From Rhodothermus marinus (GTDB lineage: Bacteria; Bacteroidota; Rhodothermia; Rhodothermales; Rhodothermaceae), in contig NZ_AP019797.1 in assembly GCF_009936275.1 (NCBI RefSeq), positions 797,501-861,500 on the forward strand: a DNA stretch of 64,000 nucleotides. The letters run 5' to 3'. The notes under the pieces were generated by a model that worked only from the letters and a program-made list of their open reading frames with translations, made no database searches and was not told the origin of the DNA. Below are positions 19,001 to 26,523 of this stretch, one piece after another; the first letter of the stretch is position 1, and every line of letters begins with the position of its first letter. The translations under genes were made by a program, and so were the position numbers.

Positions 19001-19192
19001 CGGGCGTCCGTCTATCTGAGCGCCCAGAACGTGTACTACTTCACGAGCTATCCGGGCAATCCGGAGCAGACCAACTACAACGATACAGGCAACCCCCTGC
19101 GCTATGGCAATCCCAACCTGACGCCCGGACTGGACTATGCGCCCTATCCGTTGCCCCGTACGGTGACGCTGGGCATCGAACTCTCGTTCTGA
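16004..19192 (+). CDS. SusC-family TonB-dependent outer-membrane transporter (RagA type)
   Basis: SusC proteins form the barrel through which glycans captured by SusD enter the periplasm. The 1062-residue protein has a signal peptide ending near IAQAQ, a CarboxypepD_reg-like domain (VTGRVTDADTGEPLPGVNV), the SusC signature region EVVVVGYGTQ, a plug (VRGVGAIGAGNQPLFVVDG, ILKDASAAAIYGSRAANGVV) and a long barrel ending in TVTLGIELSF. I chose ATG 16004 because GGAGG lies 4-8 bases upstream, one of the few clear ribosome sites here. The SusD gene and a rhamnosidase follow, so the substrate is inferred to be a rhamnose-containing oligosaccharide or glycoside. Confidence 0.93.
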   Translation: MLNDRYNVWRNGWKRFGFWLVHVWLLTASASIAQAQTGAVTGRVTDADTGEPLPGVNVVVEELATGAATDVEGRYTISGLRPGTYTLRASFVGYEDQTQAVVVRAGETVEVNFALQPTTLGLQEVVVVGYGTQRWEDVTGSVAAVRTENLALMPVTGPDQALAGQVAGVQVLQGSGIPGGGPQIQVRGVGAIGAGNQPLFVVDGFPLPSSTNEIRNPLNDIPPEDIESITILKDASAAAIYGSRAANGVVIITTKSGRGQRPTVTITSSIGVQQIPPERKPDIMSAREFAQWMKERYEDHVRIDLGREPTPDDIPEPYRNPESVQGVDWFDAVTRTALMSDLNVSVSGGSQLVTAYFSAGVLRQEGVLRNTDFTRYSLRANLRFYPNDWINLGLNVSPVFAQRNLPVQGGGGIWDETFARNAGAISMGQILVTCPIASLDDVQVGCPGTFSWPNPVQALESLALGTESARFVGSSFVELEPVSGLRLKSQLNTEVFGSETQFYRPSTIGTINTPPPLAPQGRYQTSSYLNWLNENTATWNLALGDHAVEVLLGTSFQKHTQRTGSFTGEEYPSDEVKTLNAAARITGQTLIEEWGMISYFGRVNYEYRNKYFFTASLRRDGSSRFGPRNRWGTFPAIALGWRLSEEGFLRGVNWIDDLKLRFSWGETGNNNIGNYDYISRVTSQNYVLGGGLASGRVVSSLGNDLLGWETTRETNLGLDVTLLNNRVNLSAEVYQSYTTDLLLDVEIPLSSGFTTIKENRGKVRNRGIEVALQTTPVRRSNFVWISSFNVSANRNVVLELGPTGAPIYSGRSGEANPTHITMIGKPVGMFFGYVFEGLYRNWDDVNNSPHFPGAIPGNVKYRDVNGDGTISPVSDFDIIGNPYPDLVFGITNSITYKNLDVQLVLTGQLGGEKLMAFKESLNNIDGVFNVEREMLQQWRSPEDPGNGRVPTTAGTALGRVLYRDVNSLWVKDASHLAIKNITVRYNLPNRWFQSWMSINRASVYLSAQNVYYFTSYPGNPEQTNYNDTGNPLRYGNPNLTPGLDYAPYPLPRTVTLGIELSF

Positions 19193-19222
19193 ATGGCAGG
19201 ATTTCAAACAGCGAGGCAAGCC

Positions 19223-20734
19223 ATGAAACGATATACACTCATTCTGATTGCCGGCCTGCTGGGTGCTTCGTGCGACAGCCTGATCGACGTGCAGCCGCAA
19301 TCGGACATTTCGACGGAGACCTTCTTCCGCACGCCTGCGCAGATTGATCAGGCGATCCTAGGCGCCTATGGCTATTTGCAGACGCTTTATGCAGCAAATG
19401 GCCCTGGTGCCTTTACTGGTGCCTATAGTCTGCTCGAAATGCGTTCCGATAACACAACGTATCAGTTTAATGTGGACAATCGGGGTGCGCTTCATGCCGA
19501 GCAGATTGACGAATTTAGAGAACAATCTGAAAATATAGAAATACAAGCTTTCTGGCAGACTTCATATCAGGGAATTTATCAGACCAATGTGATACTGGAT
19601 CGAATTGAGTCGGTGGAATATGGCAATAATACTGCTTTGAAAGATCAGCATATTGGCGAAGCAAAATTTCTGCGTGCTTTTAACTATTTCAATCTGGTCC
19701 GGCTGTTCGGCGGCGTGCCGCTGAAACTGCACGAAATCAAAACGCCATCGGAAGCGTATGCCGAAGGGCGGGCTTCGGTGGACGAGGTCTATGCACAGAT
19801 TCTGTCCGATGTGCAGGATGCGGTGCAGAAGTTGCCTTGGACCTATCCGGCGGAACAGGCCGGCCGGGCCACGAAAGGAGCGGCGCTGATGCTGCTGGCC
19901 GAAGTGCATATGACCCGCCAGAACTTCAGCGAGGCGCGTGCCGCTCTGGAGCAGATCGTAAGTGCGGGGATCTACGAACTGCTTCCGGATTACGCGGAGG
20001 TGTTCAACCCGGCCAACAAAAACCACCGGGAGTCCATCTTTGAGATCCAGTACAGCAACAACTACGAGGGGGAAGAGGCGGACTGGATCTTTCAGTTTGC
20101 GCCGTTCAACTCGGGCTGTGCGCTGATGCAGGGGCCGTGCCAGGGGGCGCGCGTCTTTGCCTGGAATATCCCGACGCGCGACATGCTCGACGCCTATGAG
20201 CCCGGTGATCTGCGCAAGGGTGTGTCCATCGGCTGGTACGAAGATCCCTCCAACGTGCAGTACGACGTCGCCATTGGCGATTCCATTCCCTACGTCAAGA
20301 AGTTTGCCTGGCCCTTCAACGCACTGAACCGGACGAACGAAAACTGGCCGGTTTACCGCTACGCGGAGACGCTGCTGCTTCTGGCCGAAGCGCTGAACGA
20401 AGAAGGACGTACGGCCGAGGCGGAGCCCTATCTGAACGCGGTGCGGGCACGGGCCGGGCTGCCGCCGCTCACGGGGCTGTCCCAGGAGGAATTTCGGCAG
20501 GCCGTCTGGCACGAGCAGCGGGTGGAACTGGCCTTCGAGAACAAGCGCTGGTTCCAGCTGCTCCGGACCGGCCAGGCGCTGGACGTGATGCGTGCCCACG
20601 GAGAGCGGATGCGTCAGATCTCGGAACGCCTGGCCCGCGAAAATGCCTACCAGATCGAGCCGTACCGACTGCTCTACCCCATTCCGCTGCGCGAAGTTAT
20701 CTTGAATAACCTGGAACAGAACCCCGGCTATTGA
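19223..20734 (+). CDS. SusD/RagB-family glycan-binding lipoprotein
   Basis: The 503-residue surface lipoprotein partners with the preceding SusC. It has a lipobox ending in GASC (Cys17), followed by DSLIDVQPQSDIST, the typical SusD start, TPR-like helices (FLRAFNYFNLVRLFGGVPL, YAETLLLLAEALNEEG) and the C-terminal RagB/SusD region (VRARAGLPPL, ELAFENKRWFQLLRTG, RLLYPIPLREVILNNLEQNPGY). The ATG at 19223 gives the lipobox signal peptide; an in-frame ATG at 19193 is less likely. The stretch 19500-19700 is visibly richer in A and T than its neighbours. Confidence 0.93.
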   Translation: MKRYTLILIAGLLGASCDSLIDVQPQSDISTETFFRTPAQIDQAILGAYGYLQTLYAANGPGAFTGAYSLLEMRSDNTTYQFNVDNRGALHAEQIDEFREQSENIEIQAFWQTSYQGIYQTNVILDRIESVEYGNNTALKDQHIGEAKFLRAFNYFNLVRLFGGVPLKLHEIKTPSEAYAEGRASVDEVYAQILSDVQDAVQKLPWTYPAEQAGRATKGAALMLLAEVHMTRQNFSEARAALEQIVSAGIYELLPDYAEVFNPANKNHRESIFEIQYSNNYEGEEADWIFQFAPFNSGCALMQGPCQGARVFAWNIPTRDMLDAYEPGDLRKGVSIGWYEDPSNVQYDVAIGDSIPYVKKFAWPFNALNRTNENWPVYRYAETLLLLAEALNEEGRTAEAEPYLNAVRARAGLPPLTGLSQEEFRQAVWHEQRVELAFENKRWFQLLRTGQALDVMRAHGERMRQISERLARENAYQIEPYRLLYPIPLREVILNNLEQNPGY

Positions 20735-20755
20735 CAACCAACCCCGGATTTTAAC

Positions 20756-23584
20756 ATGCGAATCTGGCTTTGCTTAATGGTGCTCCTCTTGCTGGGAGGA
20801 GCGAAAGAGGGGGCTGCGCAGTCGAACCAGGCGTTGCAGGTTACTTCGCTCCGCACGGAATACCATGTCAATCCGATCGGGATCGAGGTCCGGCAGCCGC
20901 GGTTGAGCTGGCAATTACAGAGCGACCGGCGTGATGTACGCCAGGTGGCCTATCAGATTCAGGTGGCCACCAGCCGCGAAGCGCTCGCGCGCGGACGCGA
21001 GCTCGTATGGGACAGCGGCCGCGTCGAGTCGGACCAGTCGGTCTTCGTCCCCTATGGCGGACCGGCGCTGCAGAGCCGCCAGCGCTACTACTGGCGCGTG
21101 CGCGTCTGGGACAACCACGGCCGCAGCTCGGCCTGGAGCGAGCCGGCCTTCTGGGAAATGGGGCTGCTGTCGCCTGAGGAATGGCAGGCGCAGTGGATCA
21201 CGTACGACTGGGAAGAGGATACCTCGCAGCCTCAACCCGCACCGATGCTGCGCCGGACGTTCCGCGTCGATGGCCGCGTGCGCCGCGCCCGCCTTTACAT
21301 TACCAGCCTGGGACTCTACGAGGCGCACCTGAACGGTCGCCGCGTGGGCGACCAGCTCTTCACGCCGGGCTGGACGAGCTACCACCATCGCCTCCAGTAC
21401 CAGACCTACGACGTAACGGACCTGCTGCGTCCGGGCGAAAATGCCCTGGGCGTGATTCTGGGCGATGGGTGGTACCGGGGCTATCTGGGATGGGGTGGGC
21501 GCCGCAACGTCTATGGCGACCGACTGGCACTCCTGGCCCAGCTCGAAATCACCTACGAGGACGGCCGCACGCAGGTCGTGACCTCGGACCCCGACTGGAA
21601 GGCGACGACCGGGCCCATCCGCATGTCGGACATCTACATGGGCGAGATCTACGACGCCCGCCTTGAAAAAGAAGGCTGGACCGAGCCGGGCTATGACGAC
21701 AGCGACTGGCGGGGCGTGCGTGTACTGGAGCACCCGAAAGACATCCTGATCGCGCCCATCGGTCCGCCCGTGCGTCGCATTCAGGAGATCCGTCCGGTCG
21801 CGATCCTGTACACGCCCGAAGGCGATACGGTGGTGGATATGGGCCAGAACATGGTGGGCTGGGTGCGACTGCGCGTACGGGGGCCGGCCGGCACGGTCGT
21901 GACGCTCCGCCACGCCGAAGTGCTGGACAAACACGGCAATTTCTACACGGAAAACCTCCGCCGTGCCCGACAGACGGACCAGTACATCCTTAAAGGGCAC
22001 GGCGAGGAAGTTTTCGAGCCCCATTTCACCTTCCACGGCTTCCGTTACGTGGCCGTCAGCGGCTATCCGGGGGAGCTGACACCTGAGGCCATTACCGGCA
22101 TCGTGATCCACTCGGCCTTTGAGCCGACCGGCACATGGATCAGCTCGGACTCGCTGCTGAACCGGCTTCAGCTCAACATCCAGTGGGGCATGAAGGGCAA
22201 CTTCCTGGACGTGCCCACCGACTGTCCGCAGCGCGACGAGCGGCTGGGATGGACGGGCGACGCCCAGGTGTTTGCCCGGACGGCCATGTTCAACGGGCTG
22301 GTCGGCGGCTTTTTTACCAAGTGGCTGGGTGATGTAGCGGCCGATCAGAGTGCGGAAGGAGCTGTACCCCATGTCGTGCCCAACGTCCTGCCTTCCTTTG
22401 CGGGACGGTTTCCGGGCGGTGCGACCGGCTGGGCCGATGCCGCCGTGGTCATTCCCTGGACGATGTACCAGGTGTATGGCGACCGGCGTATTCTGGAGGT
22501 GCAGTATCCCAGCATGAAGGCCTGGGTCGAGTACATGCGCCGGGAAGCAGGGGAGGATCTGATCTGGGACACGGGCTTCCACTTTGGCGACTGGCTGGCA
22601 TTCGTGCCCGAAGAGAATGTGCGGCGGGCCTATCCGGGGGCGACGACCGGGCGCGATTTTCTGGCAACCGCCTACTTTGCCTACAGCACGCGGCTGCTGG
22701 CGCAGGCGGCCGAAGTAATCGGGAAAACCGACGAGGCCCGGCACTACCGGCAGTTGTACGAGGCCATCCGGGAAGCCTTCAACCGCGAATTCGTCACACC
22801 CAACGGGCGCGTTGCGCAGGCCACTCAGACGGCCTACACGCTGGCCATTCAGTTCGATCTGTTGCCCGAGCACCTGCGGGCCGAAGCCGGGCGCCGGCTG
22901 GCCGAAGACGTGCGCGCTCATAACATGCACCTGACCACGGGCTTTCTGGGCACCCCGCAGCTACTGCACGCGCTCAGCAACACCGGCCAGCTCGACGTGG
23001 CCTACACGCTGCTGCGGCAGACCACCTACCCCTCGTGGCTCTACCAGGTGAAAATGGGCGCCACCACGATGTGGGAGCGCTGGGACAGCATCAAGCCCGA
23101 CAGCACCTTCCAGGACCCCAGCATGAATTCCTTCAACCACTATGCTTATGGCTCGGTGGGCGACTGGATGTATCGCGTGGTGGCGGGAATCGATACGGAA
23201 ACGCCGGGCTACCAGCGGCTGCGCATTGCGCCGCAGCCGGGAGGTGGGCTGAAGTGGGTGCAGGCGCGCTACCATTCGCTCTACGGCGAGGTGGCCTCAA
23301 GCTGGGAGCTGGTCGATCCGCAGACGTTCGTGCTGGAAGTCACCATCCCGCCGAACACCACCGCCACCGTGCGCCTGCCGGGTGCGCAGCTGGCGTCGGT
23401 GCAGGAAGGCCGGCAGCCGGTGCAATCGGCGGCCGGGGTGCATCGGGCTTATCAGGACGGCGCCGACGTGGTGATCGAAGTCGGCTCGGGCACCTACCGG
23501 TTCACCTATCCGCCCTCGGCGGAGCTGGTCCGGCGCATTCAGACGCAGCCCGAGGTAGGACAGCCTGTGACGGTGAGCTTTTAG
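20756..23584 (+). CDS. Alpha-L-rhamnosidase, glycoside hydrolase family 78
   Basis: GH78 enzymes release terminal L-rhamnose from plant glycosides, pectin side chains and other polysaccharides by an inverting mechanism. The 942-residue protein has a signal peptide (to about AAQS), an N-terminal Fn3-like rhamnosidase domain (LRTEYHVNPIGIEVRQPRLSW), beta-sandwich domains including FTPGWTSYHHRLQYQTYDVTD, and an (alpha/alpha)6 catalytic barrel with the family hallmark DCPQRDERLGWTGD at 489-502 (Asp494 and Glu495 are the conserved acids) and TMWERWDS further on. It ends with a C-terminal beta domain. Secreted to periplasm or surface, it feeds rhamnose to the genes downstream. Confidence 0.94.
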   Translation: MRIWLCLMVLLLLGGAKEGAAQSNQALQVTSLRTEYHVNPIGIEVRQPRLSWQLQSDRRDVRQVAYQIQVATSREALARGRELVWDSGRVESDQSVFVPYGGPALQSRQRYYWRVRVWDNHGRSSAWSEPAFWEMGLLSPEEWQAQWITYDWEEDTSQPQPAPMLRRTFRVDGRVRRARLYITSLGLYEAHLNGRRVGDQLFTPGWTSYHHRLQYQTYDVTDLLRPGENALGVILGDGWYRGYLGWGGRRNVYGDRLALLAQLEITYEDGRTQVVTSDPDWKATTGPIRMSDIYMGEIYDARLEKEGWTEPGYDDSDWRGVRVLEHPKDILIAPIGPPVRRIQEIRPVAILYTPEGDTVVDMGQNMVGWVRLRVRGPAGTVVTLRHAEVLDKHGNFYTENLRRARQTDQYILKGHGEEVFEPHFTFHGFRYVAVSGYPGELTPEAITGIVIHSAFEPTGTWISSDSLLNRLQLNIQWGMKGNFLDVPTDCPQRDERLGWTGDAQVFARTAMFNGLVGGFFTKWLGDVAADQSAEGAVPHVVPNVLPSFAGRFPGGATGWADAAVVIPWTMYQVYGDRRILEVQYPSMKAWVEYMRREAGEDLIWDTGFHFGDWLAFVPEENVRRAYPGATTGRDFLATAYFAYSTRLLAQAAEVIGKTDEARHYRQLYEAIREAFNREFVTPNGRVAQATQTAYTLAIQFDLLPEHLRAEAGRRLAEDVRAHNMHLTTGFLGTPQLLHALSNTGQLDVAYTLLRQTTYPSWLYQVKMGATTMWERWDSIKPDSTFQDPSMNSFNHYAYGSVGDWMYRVVAGIDTETPGYQRLRIAPQPGGGLKWVQARYHSLYGEVASSWELVDPQTFVLEVTIPPNTTATVRLPGAQLASVQEGRQPVQSAAGVHRAYQDGADVVIEVGSGTYRFTYPPSAELVRRIQTQPEVGQPVTVSF

Positions 23585-23607
23585 CCACACAAAACCCACC
23601 GTAACGG

Positions 23608-25041
23608 ATGGCACAATCTTCCCGCATGCAGGCCCTGGCGGCGCGGCTCGACGCGCTCAACGAATTCGATCGCGAGCCGGTAACGCCCGATCGGCTTCAG
23701 GGGCTAGGCAGTTTTCTGGGGTTTTACGCCGGCGAGCACGTGGCGGGCACGGAGTTCGTCATCGGGCCGCTGTTCGTCGCGCACGGCGTGGCGGCGGCCG
23801 ATCTGATCGGCGGATTGCTGCTGGGTAACCTGCTGGCCGTGCTCTCCTGGGCGTTCATCTGTGCGCCGATTGCCGTACGCACGCGCCTGAACCTCTACTG
23901 GCAGCTCCGCAAGATCACGGGGCCGTACCTGCTGGTGCTCTACAATCTTGTCAATGCCCTGATGTTCTGCTTCCTGGCCGGCTCCATGATCTCGGTGGCA
24001 GCCACGGCCGTCGGCATGCCCTTCGACATGAAAATGCCCGGGCTCGACGATCTGTATCCGAACAGTGTGGGCTGGGTGCTGACTGTGTTTTTCGTCGGGG
24101 CGGTGGTGACGGTCTTCGCCATCTTGGGCTTCGAAAAGATCGCCCAGCTGGGTAAGGTGGCGGCCCCGTGGATGTTTCTGGTGTTTGTGGCCTGCGCGCT
24201 GGCTGTCCTGCCGCAGCTGGGCGTGCATTCGTGGAGCGACTTCTGGCGCGTGGCCCAGGAGAAGATCTGGACCGGCGAGCCCATGCCGGGCCGCGTGAAG
24301 TTCACCTTCTGGCATGTGGTGTTTTTCTCCTGGTTTACGAACATGGCCATGCATATCGGCATGGCGGATCTGACCGTGTTGCGCTACGCGCGCAAATGGA
24401 CCTACGGCTTTGCCAGCGCGGCCGGCATGTACCTGGGGCACTTCATCGCCTGGATCGCCTCGGGCATCCTGGTGGCGGCCGCGCTGGAGCAGGGCGGCGA
24501 CGTGGCCCCCGGCCCCATCGCCTACCTGGGGGCCGGCGTGGCCGGGCTGATCGCCGTCGTGATCGCCGGCTGGACGACGGCCAACCCCACCATCTATCGG
24601 GCCGGACTGGCCATCCAGACAATCACGCCCAACTGGAAGCGCTGGAAGGTTACGCTGGCCGTGGGCGCCGTGACCACCATCGCTGCGCTGTTCCCAGCCA
24701 TTATGATGCGGCTGCTCGACTTCGTGGCGCTCTACGGGCTGCTTCTGATGCCTATGGGTGCGGTGATCTTTGCCGATTTCTGGCTGCTGCCGCGCCTGGG
24801 ATTGCGCTCCTACTATGCCGAGTGGCGCAGACTGCTTTTCAGCTGGCCCGCCGCCGTGGCCTGGGGTGGGACGCTGCTCGTGTGCGGATTGCTGAACCTG
24901 CTGCTGGGCTGGCAGATCTTCTTCCTCGGCTTGCCCGGATGGTTCGTGGCCGTGGCGCTCTACGTGGGGCTCAGCTACCTGCAGCAGCGCCGCGCGGCGC
25001 CGGTGACGACACCCGAAGTTACCGCAAACGTGACGAAATAA
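23608..25041 (+). CDS. NCS1-family permease, candidate L-rhamnose transporter
   Basis: The 477-residue protein has about 12 hydrophobic segments and an N-terminal cytoplasmic tail. Its fold class looks like nucleobase:cation symporter-1 (purine/cytosine permease-like): GLGSFLGFYAGEHVAGTEF near the start, FEKIAQLGKVAAPWMFL in the middle, and TTANPTIYRAGLAIQ towards the end. Known NCS1 members move nucleobases, allantoin or hydantoins. Here it lies inside a rhamnose operon that has no other inner-membrane sugar carrier (no RhaT, ABC or MFS gene), so rhamnose is the inferred substrate. The next gene, a small membrane protein, starts 4 bases after the stop. Confidence 0.75.
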   Translation: MAQSSRMQALAARLDALNEFDREPVTPDRLQGLGSFLGFYAGEHVAGTEFVIGPLFVAHGVAAADLIGGLLLGNLLAVLSWAFICAPIAVRTRLNLYWQLRKITGPYLLVLYNLVNALMFCFLAGSMISVAATAVGMPFDMKMPGLDDLYPNSVGWVLTVFFVGAVVTVFAILGFEKIAQLGKVAAPWMFLVFVACALAVLPQLGVHSWSDFWRVAQEKIWTGEPMPGRVKFTFWHVVFFSWFTNMAMHIGMADLTVLRYARKWTYGFASAAGMYLGHFIAWIASGILVAAALEQGGDVAPGPIAYLGAGVAGLIAVVIAGWTTANPTIYRAGLAIQTITPNWKRWKVTLAVGAVTTIAALFPAIMMRLLDFVALYGLLLMPMGAVIFADFWLLPRLGLRSYYAEWRRLLFSWPAAVAWGGTLLVCGLLNLLLGWQIFFLGLPGWFVAVALYVGLSYLQQRRAAPVTTPEVTANVTK

Positions 25042-25045
25042 AACC

Positions 25046-25228
25046 ATGTTACGCCGTCTGTTGCAGGGATTGTCTGGCCTGGGGCTGGTCCTGACGGTCG
25101 CTCCCTCGTGGCTGGTGTTTGCCGGCCGGATCACCTGGGAGATGCATGCCGATCTGATGCTGGTGGGAACGGCCCTCTGGTTTGCGACGGCACCGTTCTG
25201 GATGCGATCGAAAGCGGACATGCTCTGA
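25046..25228 (+). CDS. Small membrane protein, 60 residues, between permease and rhaI
   Basis: The product has two predicted transmembrane helices (LQGLSGLGLVLTVAPSWLVF and MLVGTALWFATAPFW) joined by a short loop with GRITWEMHAD, and a charged C-terminal tail. It lies 4 bases after the permease and 8 bases before rhaI, so it is surely part of the operon. Small two-helix proteins in this position behind sugar permeases occur in Bacteroidetes genomes, from memory, but I know no assigned function. A role as accessory subunit of the permease is inference. Confidence 0.7.
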   Translation: MLRRLLQGLSGLGLVLTVAPSWLVFAGRITWEMHADLMLVGTALWFATAPFWMRSKADML

Positions 25229-25236
25229 AAAAAGCC

Positions 25237-26523
25237 ATGATCGACGCGGAAATTCTGGAACGACACAACCGACAGCGCGAGGCCGCGCACCGGCGTGATC
25301 TGGAGTACCTGGCCGAGCGGCTGGCGCGAAGCGGGATCGTGCTGGAAGCGGTGCTCGACGAACTGGCCACTTTCGAGGTGGCGCTGCCCACCTGGGCCAT
25401 GGCGGCCGGCGGTACACGCTTCGGGCGCTTTCCGATACCGGGCGAACCGCGCACCATCTTCGAAAAGCTCGAAGATGCTGCCGTCATTCATCAGCTCACG
25501 CGGGCCACGCCGCGCGTGTCGCCGCATTTCCCCTGGGACGTGGTAGATGACTGGGCGGCGCTGCGGGCCCATGCCGAGGCACTGGGGCTGGGCTTCGATG
25601 CGGTCAACTCGAACACGTTTCAGGATCAACCCGACCAGCCATATTCCTACAAACTGGGCTCGCTCAGTCACGCCGATCCGGCCGTCCGGCGCCAGGCCAT
25701 CGCGCACAACCTGCAGGTCGTCGCCTGGGGACAGGAGCTGGGTTCAACGGCACTGACCGTCTGGCTGGCCGACGGAAGCAACTATCCGGGCCAGATGCAC
25801 CTGCGCCGCAGCTTCGAGCGCGTGCAGGAAAGCCTGGCCGAAATCTACGCGGCGCTCCCCGAAGGCTGGCGGATGCTCATCGAATACAAGCCCTACGAAC
25901 CGGCTTTCTACGCCACGGTCATTCAGGACTGGGGCTCGGCCCTGCTGCTGGCTCAGGCGCTGGGTGAGCGTGCGCAATGTCTGGTCGATCTGGGCCATCA
26001 CCTGCCCAACACCAACATCGAGCTCATCGTGGCACGGCTCATCGGGGCCGGCAAGCTGGGAGGCTTTCATTTCAACGATGCCAAGTATGGCGACGACGAT
26101 CTGACGGCCGGTTCGATCAAGCCCTACCAGCTTTTCCTGGTATTCAACGAACTGGTCGATGCAGCGCGCGAGGGCGTGCCGGGCTTTCGGCCGGCCTACA
26201 TGATCGATCAGAGCCACAACGTGAAGGATCCGATCGAGGCGCTACTGCAGACGGTCGATCACCTGCAGCGGGCCTATGCGCGGGCGCTGCTGGTCGATCG
26301 CGAGGCACTCAGCCACTACCAGGAGACGGGCGACGTGCTCATGGCCGAGCGAACGCTACGGGCGGCGTTCGAGACCGACGTCGGGCCGCTGGTGGCCGAA
26401 GTGCGTCGCCGTCGCGGTGGTGCCCTGGACCCCGTACTGGCTTTCCGGGAGTCCGGTTACCGCCAACAGAAAGCCCGCGAACGAAGCACTCCGGCAACCG
26501 CACAGGCACCCGGCTATGCGTGA
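25237..26523 (+). CDS. rhaI: L-rhamnose isomerase, Pseudomonas stutzeri type
   Basis: This enzyme converts L-rhamnose to L-rhamnulose. The 428-residue length and sequence (LARSGIVLEAVLDELATFEVALPTWAMA, then FGRFPIPGEPRTIFEKLEDA, HFPWD, MLIEYKPYEPAFY, LVDLGHHLPNTNIE and GGFHFNDAKYGDDDL) are those of the RhaI group, not of the shorter-signature E. coli RhaA group. The Glu, His and Asp residues in the last motifs are the expected metal ligands of this xylose-isomerase-like barrel. I chose ATG 25237, which gives the natural length. Its 3' end overlaps rhaB by 8 bases. Confidence 0.9.
   Translation: MIDAEILERHNRQREAAHRRDLEYLAERLARSGIVLEAVLDELATFEVALPTWAMAAGGTRFGRFPIPGEPRTIFEKLEDAAVIHQLTRATPRVSPHFPWDVVDDWAALRAHAEALGLGFDAVNSNTFQDQPDQPYSYKLGSLSHADPAVRRQAIAHNLQVVAWGQELGSTALTVWLADGSNYPGQMHLRRSFERVQESLAEIYAALPEGWRMLIEYKPYEPAFYATVIQDWGSALLLAQALGERAQCLVDLGHHLPNTNIELIVARLIGAGKLGGFHFNDAKYGDDDLTAGSIKPYQLFLVFNELVDAAREGVPGFRPAYMIDQSHNVKDPIEALLQTVDHLQRAYARALLVDREALSHYQETGDVLMAERTLRAAFETDVGPLVAEVRRRRGGALDPVLAFRESGYRQQKARERSTPATAQAPGYA

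Noticed and set aside
20915-25707. Very long - strand frames opposite the rhamnosidase and permease
   Set aside because: Antisense by-products of GC codon bias; the + strand products show complete, recognisable domains.
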